IMG/VR virus record: IMGVR_UViG_3300042549_004870
Span: 1 to 37,773 of that record
DNA length: 37,773 nt
From: a virus
Direction: 5' to 3' (one strand)
Positions 16,112-24,424 of the stretch are shown here, piece after piece. The position numbers and the translations under genes were made by a program. A model generated the notes under the pieces. That model was given only the letters and a program-made list of their open reading frames with translations, did no database searches and was not told the DNA's origin. Within the stretch, counting starts at the first letter, position 1; each line of letters begins with the position of its first letter.

Positions 16112-16485
16112 TAAAATACTTTTTCGTTTGATGTTGTATAACTCCATGCAGAACCACTAGGATACCCATATGTAGTTGATGTACTTCCAAATCCAAATGG
16201 TGGATTAGCTATTGTTATAGAACCACCTCCTGGTGTTGTTGCAATTGTTCCAAATGAACCACTACTACACGTTATTTTATATGGATTGTATGGGTCTACA
16301 TAGTGTGGGTGTTGCCACATTGGAGTAATATTTGGTGTTCCCCATCCACCTTCACCTATTGGAGCTCCATCGTTAACTTCTGCCAATTTTTCTTTTAAGT
16401 AATCCCATTGCTTTGGAGTGATGTTATATTCATGTACTCCTTCCGTAAAACCTTTTAACCAAATAACGAATTCTTTTGATGTCAT
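16111..16485 (-). CDS. Small Gly/Ser-rich protein with phage WLKGF-type N-terminus
   Basis: This 124-aa protein starts FVIWLKGFTEGVHEY, then TPKQWDYLKEKLAEV, a short helical pair I associate with small proteins of large phages. From about 45 on it is rich in Gly, Ser, Thr, Pro and aromatics (GGWGTPNITPMWQHPHYVDP; GSTSTTYGYPSGSAW). That is unlike an enzyme and more like a virion, fibre or adhesive tail. It is encoded in the middle of the glycan block and coupled by TAATG to the SDR. The Ser/Thr-rich tail could be an acceptor for the glycan, which is inference. Confidence 0.6.
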   Translation of the reverse strand: MTSKEFVIWLKGFTEGVHEYNITPKQWDYLKEKLAEVNDGAPIGEGGWGTPNITPMWQHPHYVDPYNPYKITCSSGSFGTIATTPGGGSITIANPPFGFGSTSTTYGYPSGSAWSYTTSNEKVF

Positions 16486-16487
16486 AA

Positions 16488-16961
16488 CTATTTATTTTTT
16501 AATTGGGATTTTTTATCTATACCTATTACATTTTTATTTTTTGGTGTAAGTTGGTTTACATCCATATCCAATTCTATAATTTGTCCAAATCCACTAATCT
16601 TATAAGTTCTATATGAATCATTTGAAACAACTGGAACTTTTGATACAACGGCAGAGTAAAACTTTTTTGCACCTCCTTTCATTTCCAATAATTCAGTATC
16701 TTCATTTATAAATTTACCAAAAAATCTTTTTATAATTTGTGGATTTACATTTGAAACTTTTACAGCATGAACTATATCTTTTGATGCTGATGCAAATAAT
16801 GTATAAATTATTGGTGCATTTGTTTCTGTATATTTACCTTTCGTTCCATCAACATATTCATATTCCTTAATTAAATAAAATCTACCCCTTGTCATTTTTT
16901 TAGGATTTATATAATTTCTTTCGTCTATGAATTTACGATATATTGGATTATAATTTGCCAT
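16488..16961 (-). CDS. Hypothetical phage protein, 157 aa, possible beta-barrel
   Basis: I do not recognise a family with confidence. KKMTRGRFYLIKEYEYVDG and APIIYTLFASASKDIVHAVK suggest a small SH3-like beta-barrel; similar 'short barrel then ...VHAVKV' proteins occur among virion or baseplate-associated proteins of T4-like phages. It is coupled to the GT4 before it (TAATG) and lies 2 nt before the Gly/Ser-rich gene. The two non-enzyme genes sitting together inside a glycan operon is the notable point. Confidence 0.55.
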   Translation of the reverse strand: MANYNPIYRKFIDERNYINPKKMTRGRFYLIKEYEYVDGTKGKYTETNAPIIYTLFASASKDIVHAVKVSNVNPQIIKRFFGKFINEDTELLEMKGGAKKFYSAVVSKVPVVSNDSYRTYKISGFGQIIELDMDVNQLTPKNKNVIGIDKKSQLKNK

Positions 16962-18229
16962 TATTTATTTAACATCTTCAGTTTTGGTAATTGTAATTGT
17001 TGAAACTTTGGTTGTATCTTAGTATAAATACCATACTGATTTAAAATTACATCAAACAATTTAGTCATTTTTTCTAATCCAAAGTTTTGTTTATTTTGTT
17101 TACCCAATTGGAATGATTCAACTTTATATTTGTCATAATTTTTATAAACATCTTTGATTGTAGTCAATGCTTTTGAAATATTTACATTAAACCATTGTGA
17201 TTCTTTTAATAAGAATTGATCTGCTGCAGATTCGTGTACATTTTTTAATTCACCTTCCAATAATACCGCCCCTTGTTTTAAAAAGTCTAAGTGGCCACTC
17301 CAATTAGAAACAATTACAGGTTTACCTGTCAAACTGAATTCCAATAAGGGTCTACCAAATCCTTCACCTTTTGTGAAGTTCAACATAGCCTTTACTTTTG
17401 GGTGTTCATATAATCCATTCATTTCTGATGGAGTTAAATCACCATGTAATAAGTAAATTGGAACAGACTTATAATCTTTACCCAATGTTTCTCTAATCTT
17501 TTTAATAATAGATTCTCTATCTCTTATTGAAAATCCAGCTGAGCTCGTTTTAAGAACTAATGCTGGTTTAATTTTTTCGTTTTTAAATGCCATTGTGAAT
17601 GTTTTAATCATCATTCCAACATTCTTTCTATCTTCTCCCAAATCACCTTTTAACCAATGACCCACAAATAAAAATGCAAAATCTTCTTTGATTGTGTCCA
17701 ATTCCGTAATATGTGCAATATGGTCTATTCCGAAATCCATTTCATCAAATCCTTCAAAAATTATTTCAACCGGTTTTTCAATTCTAATTTGTCTAATTAA
17801 TTGACCAGATTGTTTATCTGCCTCATTATAAACGGTTTTTACTAAACTATCTTTTGAATGTTGAGATGGCACTATAATTAAATCCATTCTATTACAACCA
17901 TGTACCCAATCTATTGCACAATGAGTTGTTTCAATAGCGGCAGTGATACCTATGTTATAATGTCCCAATGGTTGAAACTCATTTGGAACGGTTACTTGAA
18001 TATAGATGTCTGGTTTTTGCTGAATATTCGGTATAATATTATCCACTACCCATTTATGAAATGGTTTGTCATAATTTAATCCATCCATTGGAGTCACTCC
18101 CCAACGAGTACTAATTATTTTGATATCAAATTTATCCAATTTATAAAGAGAATGTAATAAATCTCTCGCGTGGTCACCATACCCACTTCTTGTTGCTACT
18201 GGTGCCTGAAATACTAATGTTGGTTTCAT
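16961..18229 (-). CDS. GT4-family glycosyltransferase (GT-B fold)
   Basis: In this 422-aa protein the C-terminal donor site is LNFTKGEGFGRPLLEFSLTG at about 283-302, followed by KPVIVSNWSGHLDFL, the EX7E-type motif of GT4. FLFVGHWLKGDLGEDRKN at the start of the second Rossmann domain and the N-terminal RSGYGDHARDLL fit the family. It sits 1 nt after the other GT4 gene. It would transfer a sugar with retention from a nucleotide donor. Confidence 0.9.
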   Translation of the reverse strand: MKPTLVFQAPVATRSGYGDHARDLLHSLYKLDKFDIKIISTRWGVTPMDGLNYDKPFHKWVVDNIIPNIQQKPDIYIQVTVPNEFQPLGHYNIGITAAIETTHCAIDWVHGCNRMDLIIVPSQHSKDSLVKTVYNEADKQSGQLIRQIRIEKPVEIIFEGFDEMDFGIDHIAHITELDTIKEDFAFLFVGHWLKGDLGEDRKNVGMMIKTFTMAFKNEKIKPALVLKTSSAGFSIRDRESIIKKIRETLGKDYKSVPIYLLHGDLTPSEMNGLYEHPKVKAMLNFTKGEGFGRPLLEFSLTGKPVIVSNWSGHLDFLKQGAVLLEGELKNVHESAADQFLLKESQWFNVNISKALTTIKDVYKNYDKYKVESFQLGKQNKQNFGLEKMTKLFDVILNQYGIYTKIQPKFQQLQLPKLKMLNK

Positions 18230-18230
18230 A

Positions 18231-19613
18231 TTATAACTCTATTAACTTAAATTTTTGTTTTGGTTTCCAATTTGCAAATGCCCCTTCCATACCTTCAACT
18301 AATGAATCACACATTGCTTCTCTACTTAATTTACCTTCTCCCAAGAAATGTTTTCTACCTTTTAATCCGGCAGTTTCTCTATCTTCTTTTGGCATTTTAT
18401 ACCAACCCATAATTAAAGGACTGATATCTTCAAAATCAATTCTATCATCAAAGATATATGGAGTAGGAACTGAACCTGTTGTTGAACGAACTGGCCAAAT
18501 TGGTGTAACCCAATCTCCCCAAACTACACCCGCCTTTCTATGTCTATCGTGTAGTGAACCTATTTCTACATAATCATCCGCTGTCAATAACTTACCTGTT
18601 CCGTTTTCTCTAAATCCACATTGGTCTTGCAATCCACCAGTTACGTTTACAATGATTGGAGTTCCAGCCATTACAGATTCTGCAGTTGCCAATCCAAATC
18701 CTTCATTAGATGCAACATTGATTGTTACATCTGCCATATTATATAAATAATTTAGTTCGGTTTCCGTATAACGGTTTGATGCAAATATCACATTTGTCTC
18801 TGATAAACAACAATGTTCAATGGTGGTATGTAAATCCGTACCATGTTCTTCAACTGGATTAGTATGCATTAATAAACAAACTTTATCTCTATGTTCAGGT
18901 GACAATGCTTCTACGAATTTGTCAAATGCAAGAATTACATCAATCGGTTGTTTTCTACGAATGTTTCTATTATTCCAATAAAGAACAAATTCATACTCCT
19001 TATCACCAAAAATACTTTTCTTAAAGTCTTGTGGAACATCTACCGGTTTGTATAATTCGGAATTAATTCCATGTGGTACATAACTAACTTGCCAATCGGC
19101 AGGTTTAGTCCAATGTTTTTCTTTATCCCAACTCCAAACTCTTTTGGTAATACCATAAGTTTGTTTTGAAATACAACCAATCCAATCACAACTTTCGTAG
19201 TAATCTCTATTGTATTTTGGGTCTGGTAAATCATCCCAAATATGATAAAAGAATAAAGGCACCGATTGACGGATTTCATGTTCAATATCATATAACCAAA
19301 TCCAATATCTCGGGTCAGTAAAGTGTAAGATTGCATCAGGTTTTTCGGCCATTAATAATTGACGAATTACATCTGCATTACCATATCCATCAAATGGATA
19401 AATTTTTACACTTGCATCTTTTACACCAGTTGATTCTCTCACACTATCATTTAGATCCAAAACCTTACCAGCTTCTGGATGTTTAATTGCAGCTCCTAAC
19501 TGAACCCAATCATACTTGTCAACCGTTCCTAATACTAATTGTTTGGAAACATTGGCGATACCACTCGCCATTCTCAAATCATCTGATAATAACAGAATCT
19601 TCTTTTTTGCCAT
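18231..19613 (-). CDS. GT4-family glycosyltransferase (GT-B fold)
   Basis: In this 460-aa protein ASNEGFGLATAESVMAGTPI at 301-320 is the GT4 donor-binding EX7E motif. LYWNNRNIRRKQPIDVILAF opens the second domain. The N-terminus has MASGIANVSKQLV in the acceptor-side glycine loop. ISKQTYGITKRVW is a typical middle landmark. It is the first gene of the glycan block, starting with AAATAAGTTATG, 25 nt after the nuclease gene. It may share the transcript from promoter 20532-20562. Confidence 0.9.
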   Translation of the reverse strand: MAKKKILLLSDDLRMASGIANVSKQLVLGTVDKYDWVQLGAAIKHPEAGKVLDLNDSVRESTGVKDASVKIYPFDGYGNADVIRQLLMAEKPDAILHFTDPRYWIWLYDIEHEIRQSVPLFFYHIWDDLPDPKYNRDYYESCDWIGCISKQTYGITKRVWSWDKEKHWTKPADWQVSYVPHGINSELYKPVDVPQDFKKSIFGDKEYEFVLYWNNRNIRRKQPIDVILAFDKFVEALSPEHRDKVCLLMHTNPVEEHGTDLHTTIEHCCLSETNVIFASNRYTETELNYLYNMADVTINVASNEGFGLATAESVMAGTPIIVNVTGGLQDQCGFRENGTGKLLTADDYVEIGSLHDRHRKAGVVWGDWVTPIWPVRSTTGSVPTPYIFDDRIDFEDISPLIMGWYKMPKEDRETAGLKGRKHFLGEGKLSREAMCDSLVEGMEGAFANWKPKQKFKLIEL

Positions 19614-19638
19614 AACTTATTTTTAAAATATATATTGT

Positions 19639-20523
19639 TTAATTTAAATTTTTTAATCCTCTATCACATATTCCTCTATCAAAAAACTCACACCATTCAC
19701 ATAGTTTGGTTGCATTCTTTGGGAATTCTACATCGGTTCTATAATTACCATCTTTGTCAAATACACTTTCCACAAATTCAGTAAAACCTTTCCAAGCTTT
19801 ATTTACCGACACCTTACCATTTGCAGGTACATGCTTACTGATTCTATGTGTTGGGATGTCCTCTCTTACTTCAACTTTTCTTTTCAATATGATAAATTCA
19901 ACATCAATCACATCTTCGGAAATACCAATCAATTCAGCATAGAACTTTTTGTATAATAGGATTTGTGCACTTTTAACTGGGTCTGATTTTTGATATTTAC
20001 TCCAACCCCTTGTAGAAGTTTTAAAGTCAATGATTCTATATCTGCCTGTAAAGGTATCTCTGATAATCAAATCTATGAAACCCATAAAGTTTACATTCTC
20101 TGAAATCTTTGTGTTTATAGGTTGTTCAATTGCTACCAACTCATCGTGTTTTAACGAAAAGAATTTGTTAAAGTTTTTGGGTTTTTGAAACCAATCTAAT
20201 AAGACATTTCCATCTTCTAAAAACTCCACCATTTCTTCTTTGGTGCATATTGTAGTATTTCCTATTTCACCTTCCGTTTCTTTAAGATATGCATCTCTCA
20301 TTCTTTCTTTTAGATATTCCTTTAAGTCAATCATTTTGTCAGCTTGTGACTTTGATATTCTTAAACACTTCTCCAAATAGTTTTGGAGTGTCTCATGCAT
20401 TGCAGTTCCAAAGATTGAATGAATGTTTGATGATGATTCACCTAACTTATCTATGTATGCTAATTTGTATTGTTGTGGACAACTATGCCACATACTATAT
20501 TGTGAAAATGATACTCTTGCCAT
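19639..20523 (-). CDS. Cas4/AddB-like PD-(D/E)XK nuclease, probable [4Fe-4S]
   Basis: I set the start at ATG 20523 (294 aa). The frame is open to a TTG at 20544, but that lies inside the promoter spacer. SFSQYSMWHSCPQQYKLAYI is the RecB-type N-terminus. The catalytic set is H43 (GTAMHETL), D151 (GFIDLII) and D166-x-K168 (IIDFKTS). Cysteines C15, C275, C278 and C286 (CEWCEFFDRGIC) form the one-plus-three arrangement that holds a [4Fe-4S] cluster in Cas4 and AddB. The family processes DNA ends. It could act in phage recombination, host DNA degradation or end resection for UvsX. Confidence 0.85.
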   Translation of the reverse strand: MARVSFSQYSMWHSCPQQYKLAYIDKLGESSSNIHSIFGTAMHETLQNYLEKCLRISKSQADKMIDLKEYLKERMRDAYLKETEGEIGNTTICTKEEMVEFLEDGNVLLDWFQKPKNFNKFFSLKHDELVAIEQPINTKISENVNFMGFIDLIIRDTFTGRYRIIDFKTSTRGWSKYQKSDPVKSAQILLYKKFYAELIGISEDVIDVEFIILKRKVEVREDIPTHRISKHVPANGKVSVNKAWKGFTEFVESVFDKDGNYRTDVEFPKNATKLCEWCEFFDRGICDRGLKNLN

Positions 20524-20531
20524 AATAACTG

Positions 20532-20562
20532 TAATATAAGACAAATAATTGGATTTACCAAA
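20532..20562 (-). promoter_or_regulatory. Bacteroidota-type promoter P4, short leader
   Basis: On the minus strand, TTTG (20562-20559, in TTTGGTAA) is followed by 20 bp and TATATTACAG. The ATG at 20523 lies only 8 nt past the -7 box, so the mRNA leader would be nearly absent. This site fixes the nuclease start and separates it from gp62. Confidence 0.8.
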
Positions 20563-21012
20563 TTATATCTTAAGTTTCAATTTAGTTATTTGTTTTTTAT
20601 CTATACCATATTTTTCACTAACATATTTCATATATTCTCTACCTTCTCTCGTTGAATAAAGAACCTCCAAATATTCAATTGCTTGATTTTCTGAACAATC
20701 ATATTCTTTCTTTAATAAGTCAACTATGAATTGTTCATATTTATCCTCTGATTTTCCTTTTATATATTTCAAAAAGTATTTACCTTTTGGAATAACACTA
20801 ATATACAACTTATACATTTCTTTTGGTTGTAGAGTTTGTGTTAAAGGCAATAGAGATGCTACCAACTCAACCCATTCAGGTTTCATTGATAGAAATCTAT
20901 TTATCATAAAATTACTCCAAGTCTTAACATCTTCGTCAGATAGTTTGTCAAAATACTTGGGGTCTTGTATGGTAGTTATTGCATTGATATGGTCAAACAA
21001 TTTTGCTGCCAT
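20563..21012 (-). CDS. 62: gp62-like clamp-loader small subunit
   Basis: This 149-aa protein carries LFDHINAITTIQDPKYFDKL, then DVKTWSNFMINRFLSMKPEW. That is the 'LFDxLNxI ... NRxLS' pattern of the T4 gp62-like accessory subunit in marine T4-like phages; T4 gp62 is larger (187 aa). It works with gp44 to load the gp45 clamp. The start overlaps the stop of the zinc-ribbon gene (TAATG). The 44-x-62 order supports the call more than the sequence alone. Confidence 0.82.
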   Translation of the reverse strand: MAAKLFDHINAITTIQDPKYFDKLSDEDVKTWSNFMINRFLSMKPEWVELVASLLPLTQTLQPKEMYKLYISVIPKGKYFLKYIKGKSEDKYEQFIVDLLKKEYDCSENQAIEYLEVLYSTREGREYMKYVSEKYGIDKKQITKLKLKI

Positions 21013-21254
21013 TATTCTGTGATTTTTGTTTCTTGTAATTCTTGTGGTAATAATTCTTGTAATGGTTTACCACATGATGAACATACATACAATTCAATTG
21101 GCATAACCGAATCTTTTGGTTGTCCTGTTAATAAACGAGATATTTTTTTAAATCTATATGCTGGTAAAAATATCTTTCCACCACATTCACAATCCATATC
21201 TCTTGCATCGTTTAAGTTAAAATTCGTTGGTAACTGGTTCATTTGCTCTTGCAT
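21012..21254 (-). CDS. Small zinc-ribbon protein between gp44 and gp62
   Basis: This 80-aa protein has two Cys pairs, DCECGGKIF (C22, C24) and YVCSSCGKPL (C58, C61), that make a zinc ribbon. The pieces between are basic and hydrophobic. I recall similar short proteins next to clamp-loader genes in T4-like marine phages but know no function. It may bind nucleic acid or the loader. It starts 5 nt after gp44. Confidence 0.7.
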   Translation of the reverse strand: MQEQMNQLPTNFNLNDARDMDCECGGKIFLPAYRFKKISRLLTGQPKDSVMPIELYVCSSCGKPLQELLPQELQETKITE

Positions 21255-21259
21255 AATTT

Positions 21260-22207
21260 TTATTTTATAATGTTTAATATTTGTATAATTGTAGACATAA
21301 ATACGATTTCTTTATCTACCACTAATGCATCTTTTGATAATCCATCTGCAATTGTCAAAATCACATTTGCAACATTTCCAGTTGCATACTCATCAACTTT
21401 GTCGTATAACATTGTATACATTTCGGAGTAGTCATTTAATTTGTTATCTGCTACGGCCTGTCTGATATTCATAAACAAATTTCTCTTATCGTCATTTGAT
21501 TTCAATAAGTCAATAAGTTTACTTGCAAAGTTTGATTCAACCATAATTCTATGGTCTACTTTCAATTCTCCTTTTGCAGATTGTAATTGACAAGTATTGA
21601 GTATTCTTCTAATATCTGGGTAATATGAATTAATCACATCAGCCATATTCTTTGGTTCATACTTAATTTTTTCAGCATCTAATATCTTTGCTACCTGAAT
21701 TGCCACATCCTTTTTAGTCGGAGGAGTGATTGCGAAAGATTGACATCTACTTTGGATAGGGTCAATGATTTTCTCAATATAATTACAGGTTAAGATGAAA
21801 CGACAATGCTTACTGAATGTTTCCATTAAGTTTCTCAAAATCGCTTGTGCTCCCGGTGTCATATAATCAAACTCATCTAATATGATTACTTTGAAACCTG
21901 CAAATCCAACCGATGATGCGAAGTTCTTTACTTTTGTTCTAACCGTATCCACATTATTTTCATCCGATGCGTTGATAATCATAAAGTCACATTTGATTGT
22001 GTTTACGATTAACTTTGCAAGTGTGGTCTTACCAGTTCCTGCTTTTCCGTATAACAATAGATGTGGGATATCGTTTGCATCTAAATACTGCTGAATTGTT
22101 TCTTTGATGGTTTCATTACCAACATAGTCTTCCAACTTGTTCGGTCTGTAGCGCTCCACCCAAAGAGTGTTTTCTTGTTTGTTTATGTTATTTGCAAAGA
22201 AACTCAT
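21260..22207 (-). CDS. 44: gp44-like clamp-loader ATPase (AAA+, RFC-like)
   Basis: In this 315-aa protein LWVERYRPNKLEDYVGN is the RFC box II start. Walker A is GKAGTGKTT at 54-62 and Walker B is VIILDEFD ending at 114. FILTCNYIEKII gives sensor 1, and SRCQSF is the SRC arginine-finger motif. With gp62 it forms the loader that opens gp45 on DNA. The homing endonuclease gene ends 20 nt inside its 5' end, so the two reading frames overlap. Confidence 0.96.
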   Translation of the reverse strand: MSFFANNINKQENTLWVERYRPNKLEDYVGNETIKETIQQYLDANDIPHLLLYGKAGTGKTTLAKLIVNTIKCDFMIINASDENNVDTVRTKVKNFASSVGFAGFKVIILDEFDYMTPGAQAILRNLMETFSKHCRFILTCNYIEKIIDPIQSRCQSFAITPPTKKDVAIQVAKILDAEKIKYEPKNMADVINSYYPDIRRILNTCQLQSAKGELKVDHRIMVESNFASKLIDLLKSNDDKRNLFMNIRQAVADNKLNDYSEMYTMLYDKVDEYATGNVANVILTIADGLSKDALVVDKEIVFMSTIIQILNIIK

Positions 22208-22838
22208 AATTTATATTTTTATTATCCAAACACCTATTTCTTATGGTTTTTTCAGCCATTTTCAATTCTAATGATGCTTTTTTTATACTATCGTAATATA
22301 CACCATTTATTTTAATTTTCCTAGCATTTGTTGGTGTTTTTCCAAACATAGGATTTTTTTCTCCAACTAATATTCCAACATTATTTTTATGACCAAAATT
22401 TCCATGTAATTCTCCTGATACCCATTGAGTATTTTGGAATGTTTTTAATCTTTTTTCAATGGCTATTGGTGTTGCTCCTGGATTTCCATTTTTCCATTTG
22501 CCTAATTTGTCTTTTACTCTATTATAAAGTTCGTCACCTTTTTTATAAGTAATACCACCATCACCACCTTCAGTCATATTATATCCATTTTTATATGTGT
22601 CATATTCGTTTATAAAATGTATTTCATATTCATTTAATTTAATACTATCACCACATTCTATTAATATTTCCCATATAAAATTATCTTTACTATATAATCT
22701 TAATGCATTATGAAAATTAGTTGGAGAGTTTTCCATCACTCTTTTATAATGTGCGGATTTTCTTTTAGATAAAGTTTGTTTTGTTTTACCTATATAAATT
22801 TTACCATTTAGTTTGTTAGTAACCTTGTATATTAACAT
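22188..22838 (-). CDS. Free-standing GIY-YIG homing endonuclease
   Basis: In this 216-aa protein the GIY-YIG module is IYKVTNKLNGKIYIGKTKQ, followed by the R/H helix and LNEYEIHFINEYDTYKNGYN with the catalytic Glu. Middle repeats GELHGNFGHKN and GEKNPMFGKTP are NUMOD3-like, and the end (INGVYYDSIKKASLELKM) is a NUMOD1-type HTH. It sits between dUTPase and gp44, genes usually close in T4-like phages, and overlaps gp44. A weak promoter-like TATATTTAT lies upstream (22850s) with AATG instead of TTTG. The protein looks intact. Confidence 0.93.
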   Translation of the reverse strand: MLIYKVTNKLNGKIYIGKTKQTLSKRKSAHYKRVMENSPTNFHNALRLYSKDNFIWEILIECGDSIKLNEYEIHFINEYDTYKNGYNMTEGGDGGITYKKGDELYNRVKDKLGKWKNGNPGATPIAIEKRLKTFQNTQWVSGELHGNFGHKNNVGILVGEKNPMFGKTPTNARKIKINGVYYDSIKKASLELKMAEKTIRNRCLDNKNINYEFLCK

Positions 22839-22900
22839 TTTGTTTCTTTAATATAAATATATGAAGTCAATATTTTTCAACCATTTAGTATAAATTTATT

Positions 22901-23335
22901 TTAAGAACCGGTACTTCCGAATCCGCCTTCGCCTCTTTCGGTGTTTGTTAATTCATCTACTTCTTTAAATTCAATAGGTGGGTATGGTATAATCATAATT
23001 TGACAAATTCTATCACCAACTTTATAACTATCTCTTTCAATATTATCAATTCCTTGTATTTTATTGAATGTTGCTTGAATTTCACCTCTATATCCACTAT
23101 CAACTACCCCAACCGAATTACTCAATTGTAAGTTTGTTTTTCTGATAGATGAGCGAGGAAAAATCAATCCTACAAATCCTTTAGGTATTTCCATTGCAAT
23201 ATCGGTTCCATATGTAATAGAACCTAAGTTTTCATTTATTACTTTTGTTGCAATCACATCCATACCGGCATCACCATTTTTTGCGTAAGTTGGAATTACT
23301 GCGGAAGGATTAAGCTTCTTTATTTTTACTTGCAT
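22901..23335 (-). CDS. dut: dUTPase (trimeric dUTP diphosphatase)
   Basis: This 144-aa protein shows all five motifs in order: NGDAGMDV, PRSSIRK, SVGVVDSGYRGEI, YKVGDRICQIMI and the P-loop-like RGEGGFGSTG at the C-terminus. It hydrolyses dUTP to dUMP, keeping uracil out of new DNA and feeding dTMP synthesis. It overlaps the preceding small gene by 26 nt. It sits within the replication gene cluster next to gp45. Confidence 0.97.
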   Translation of the reverse strand: MQVKIKKLNPSAVIPTYAKNGDAGMDVIATKVINENLGSITYGTDIAMEIPKGFVGLIFPRSSIRKTNLQLSNSVGVVDSGYRGEIQATFNKIQGIDNIERDSYKVGDRICQIMIIPYPPIEFKEVDELTNTERGEGGFGSTGS

Positions 23336-23648
23336 ATATTTCTTCTCTTTTTAGTTTTGTTTCTTCAGTAATTTCTCTTGCAAATATTTTAAATTGTCCA
23401 TCTTTATTTGTAAATATCATTGCAGATTGGTCTGAATTATCAATGGTAAATGTCAATTCGTTTTTACTTTGTGGTGGGTTAGTGAATGCAAATATAGTTG
23501 GTTCACCATCATTGAATTGAAAACACCACTCACAATCGTCATAATATTTTTTAGTTACAACAATATTATCAGAATTGTTTTTTATCTCCTCTTGTGGGGA
23601 TAATTCATAACCAACTTCCGTTGGGAATAATTCTAACTGTTCACTCAT
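23310..23648 (-). CDS. Hypothetical protein with N-terminal clamp-binding-like motif
   Basis: The function of this 112-aa protein is unknown. The N-terminus MSEQLELFPTE matches the QL(x)LF beta-clamp-binding motif used by bacterial polymerases and mismatch proteins. The rest (DDCEWCFQFNDGEPTIFAFT, FTIDNSDQSAMIFTNKDG) looks like a small beta-sheet protein. It starts 4 nt after gp45 and overlaps dUTPase, so it belongs to the gp45 transcript. It could contact the host DnaN clamp, but this rests on one short motif. Confidence 0.55.
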   Translation of the reverse strand: MSEQLELFPTEVGYELSPQEEIKNNSDNIVVTKKYYDDCEWCFQFNDGEPTIFAFTNPPQSKNELTFTIDNSDQSAMIFTNKDGQFKIFAREITEETKLKREEIYASKNKEA

Positions 23649-23652
23649 TTTA

Positions 23653-24366
23653 TTAATTTGAAATTTCTACTAAATAATATTTACATACAAAATCATCAAT
23701 TTGGAATTCAACATTTGATAAACCATCGGTTGAAACTTTTAATTTTGCATTTGTTGCTTCTTTGTTTGCAGTTAAGATTTCTTTTAAATACTTAGCTGAA
23801 AATGAAATTGGTTTTACTGTTTCTGCATAATCTTTTTGTGCAGTAAATGTAACTCTGTTTGTAGAGATAGAAGAATAACCAATTGCCATCTTCAAATCAC
23901 CACCTTCGGTAAAGATTGTGAAAGTATCTACATCACTCAATGCACCTTTTGCTTTGATAAATTTGTCAATCATATTAGACGCCATATCAATTGAAATACC
24001 AAAATCAGGTAATGTTTTCAAATCTGGAACAGGAGGAATAACTCCTAAGTCCGCCAATTGATACGATGTTTCAGTTTCGTCAGAAGATAACTTCAATGAT
24101 ACTGATTTTTCACCTGCTTTGTCAACTTTTAATGTTAAGTCGTTATCCAATACACCAATCATATTTTTCAATAATGATGTTGTGTAAATACCCACATTCA
24201 TTGGAGTAGATGTATACGCATTGTATTCTACTTCACCCAATAATGTCTTGTCATCTGAAATAAATCTAACCGATAACTTTGTTCCGTCTGCATTCCATGC
24301 TACTGATTCAATAAGTCCACCTAATGAATACTTTTGAATGAATTTTAATAAATTGTTTTTGTTCAT
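23653..24366 (-). CDS. 45: gp45-like sliding clamp
   Basis: The length (237 aa) is close to T4 gp45 (228). The alternating-strand pattern is right: SVAWNADGTKLSVRFISD, TSLLKNMIGVLDNDLTLKV, and the end DFVCKYYLVEIS. It forms the trimeric ring that tethers gp43 to DNA. It starts a transcript from promoter 24395-24424 and lies immediately after gp43. Genes 45-44-62 keep the T4 order, with insertions. Confidence 0.88.
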   Translation of the reverse strand: MNKNNLLKFIQKYSLGGLIESVAWNADGTKLSVRFISDDKTLLGEVEYNAYTSTPMNVGIYTTSLLKNMIGVLDNDLTLKVDKAGEKSVSLKLSSDETETSYQLADLGVIPPVPDLKTLPDFGISIDMASNMIDKFIKAKGALSDVDTFTIFTEGGDLKMAIGYSSISTNRVTFTAQKDYAETVKPISFSAKYLKEILTANKEATNAKLKVSTDGLSNVEFQIDDFVCKYYLVEISN

Positions 24367-24394
24367 TTGTTTTAAATTTTATTGTTTGTTTTAC

Positions 24395-24424
24395 TAATAT
24401 ACGAATAATTTTTTAGAATGCAAA
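24395..24424 (-). promoter_or_regulatory. Bacteroidota-type promoter P5 for gp45
   Basis: On the minus strand, TTTG (24424-24421, inside the last codons of gp43) is followed by 19 bp and TATATTAG. The leader has AACAAACAATAAAATTTAAA. The shared TTCGTATATT around -7 also occurs in P3. Confidence 0.75.

Noticed and set aside
16112-16147. Upstream ATG for the SDR gene
   Set aside because: The family begins right at MKTALVTGG; ATG 16111 forms a TAATG overlap and needs no extra 12 residues.
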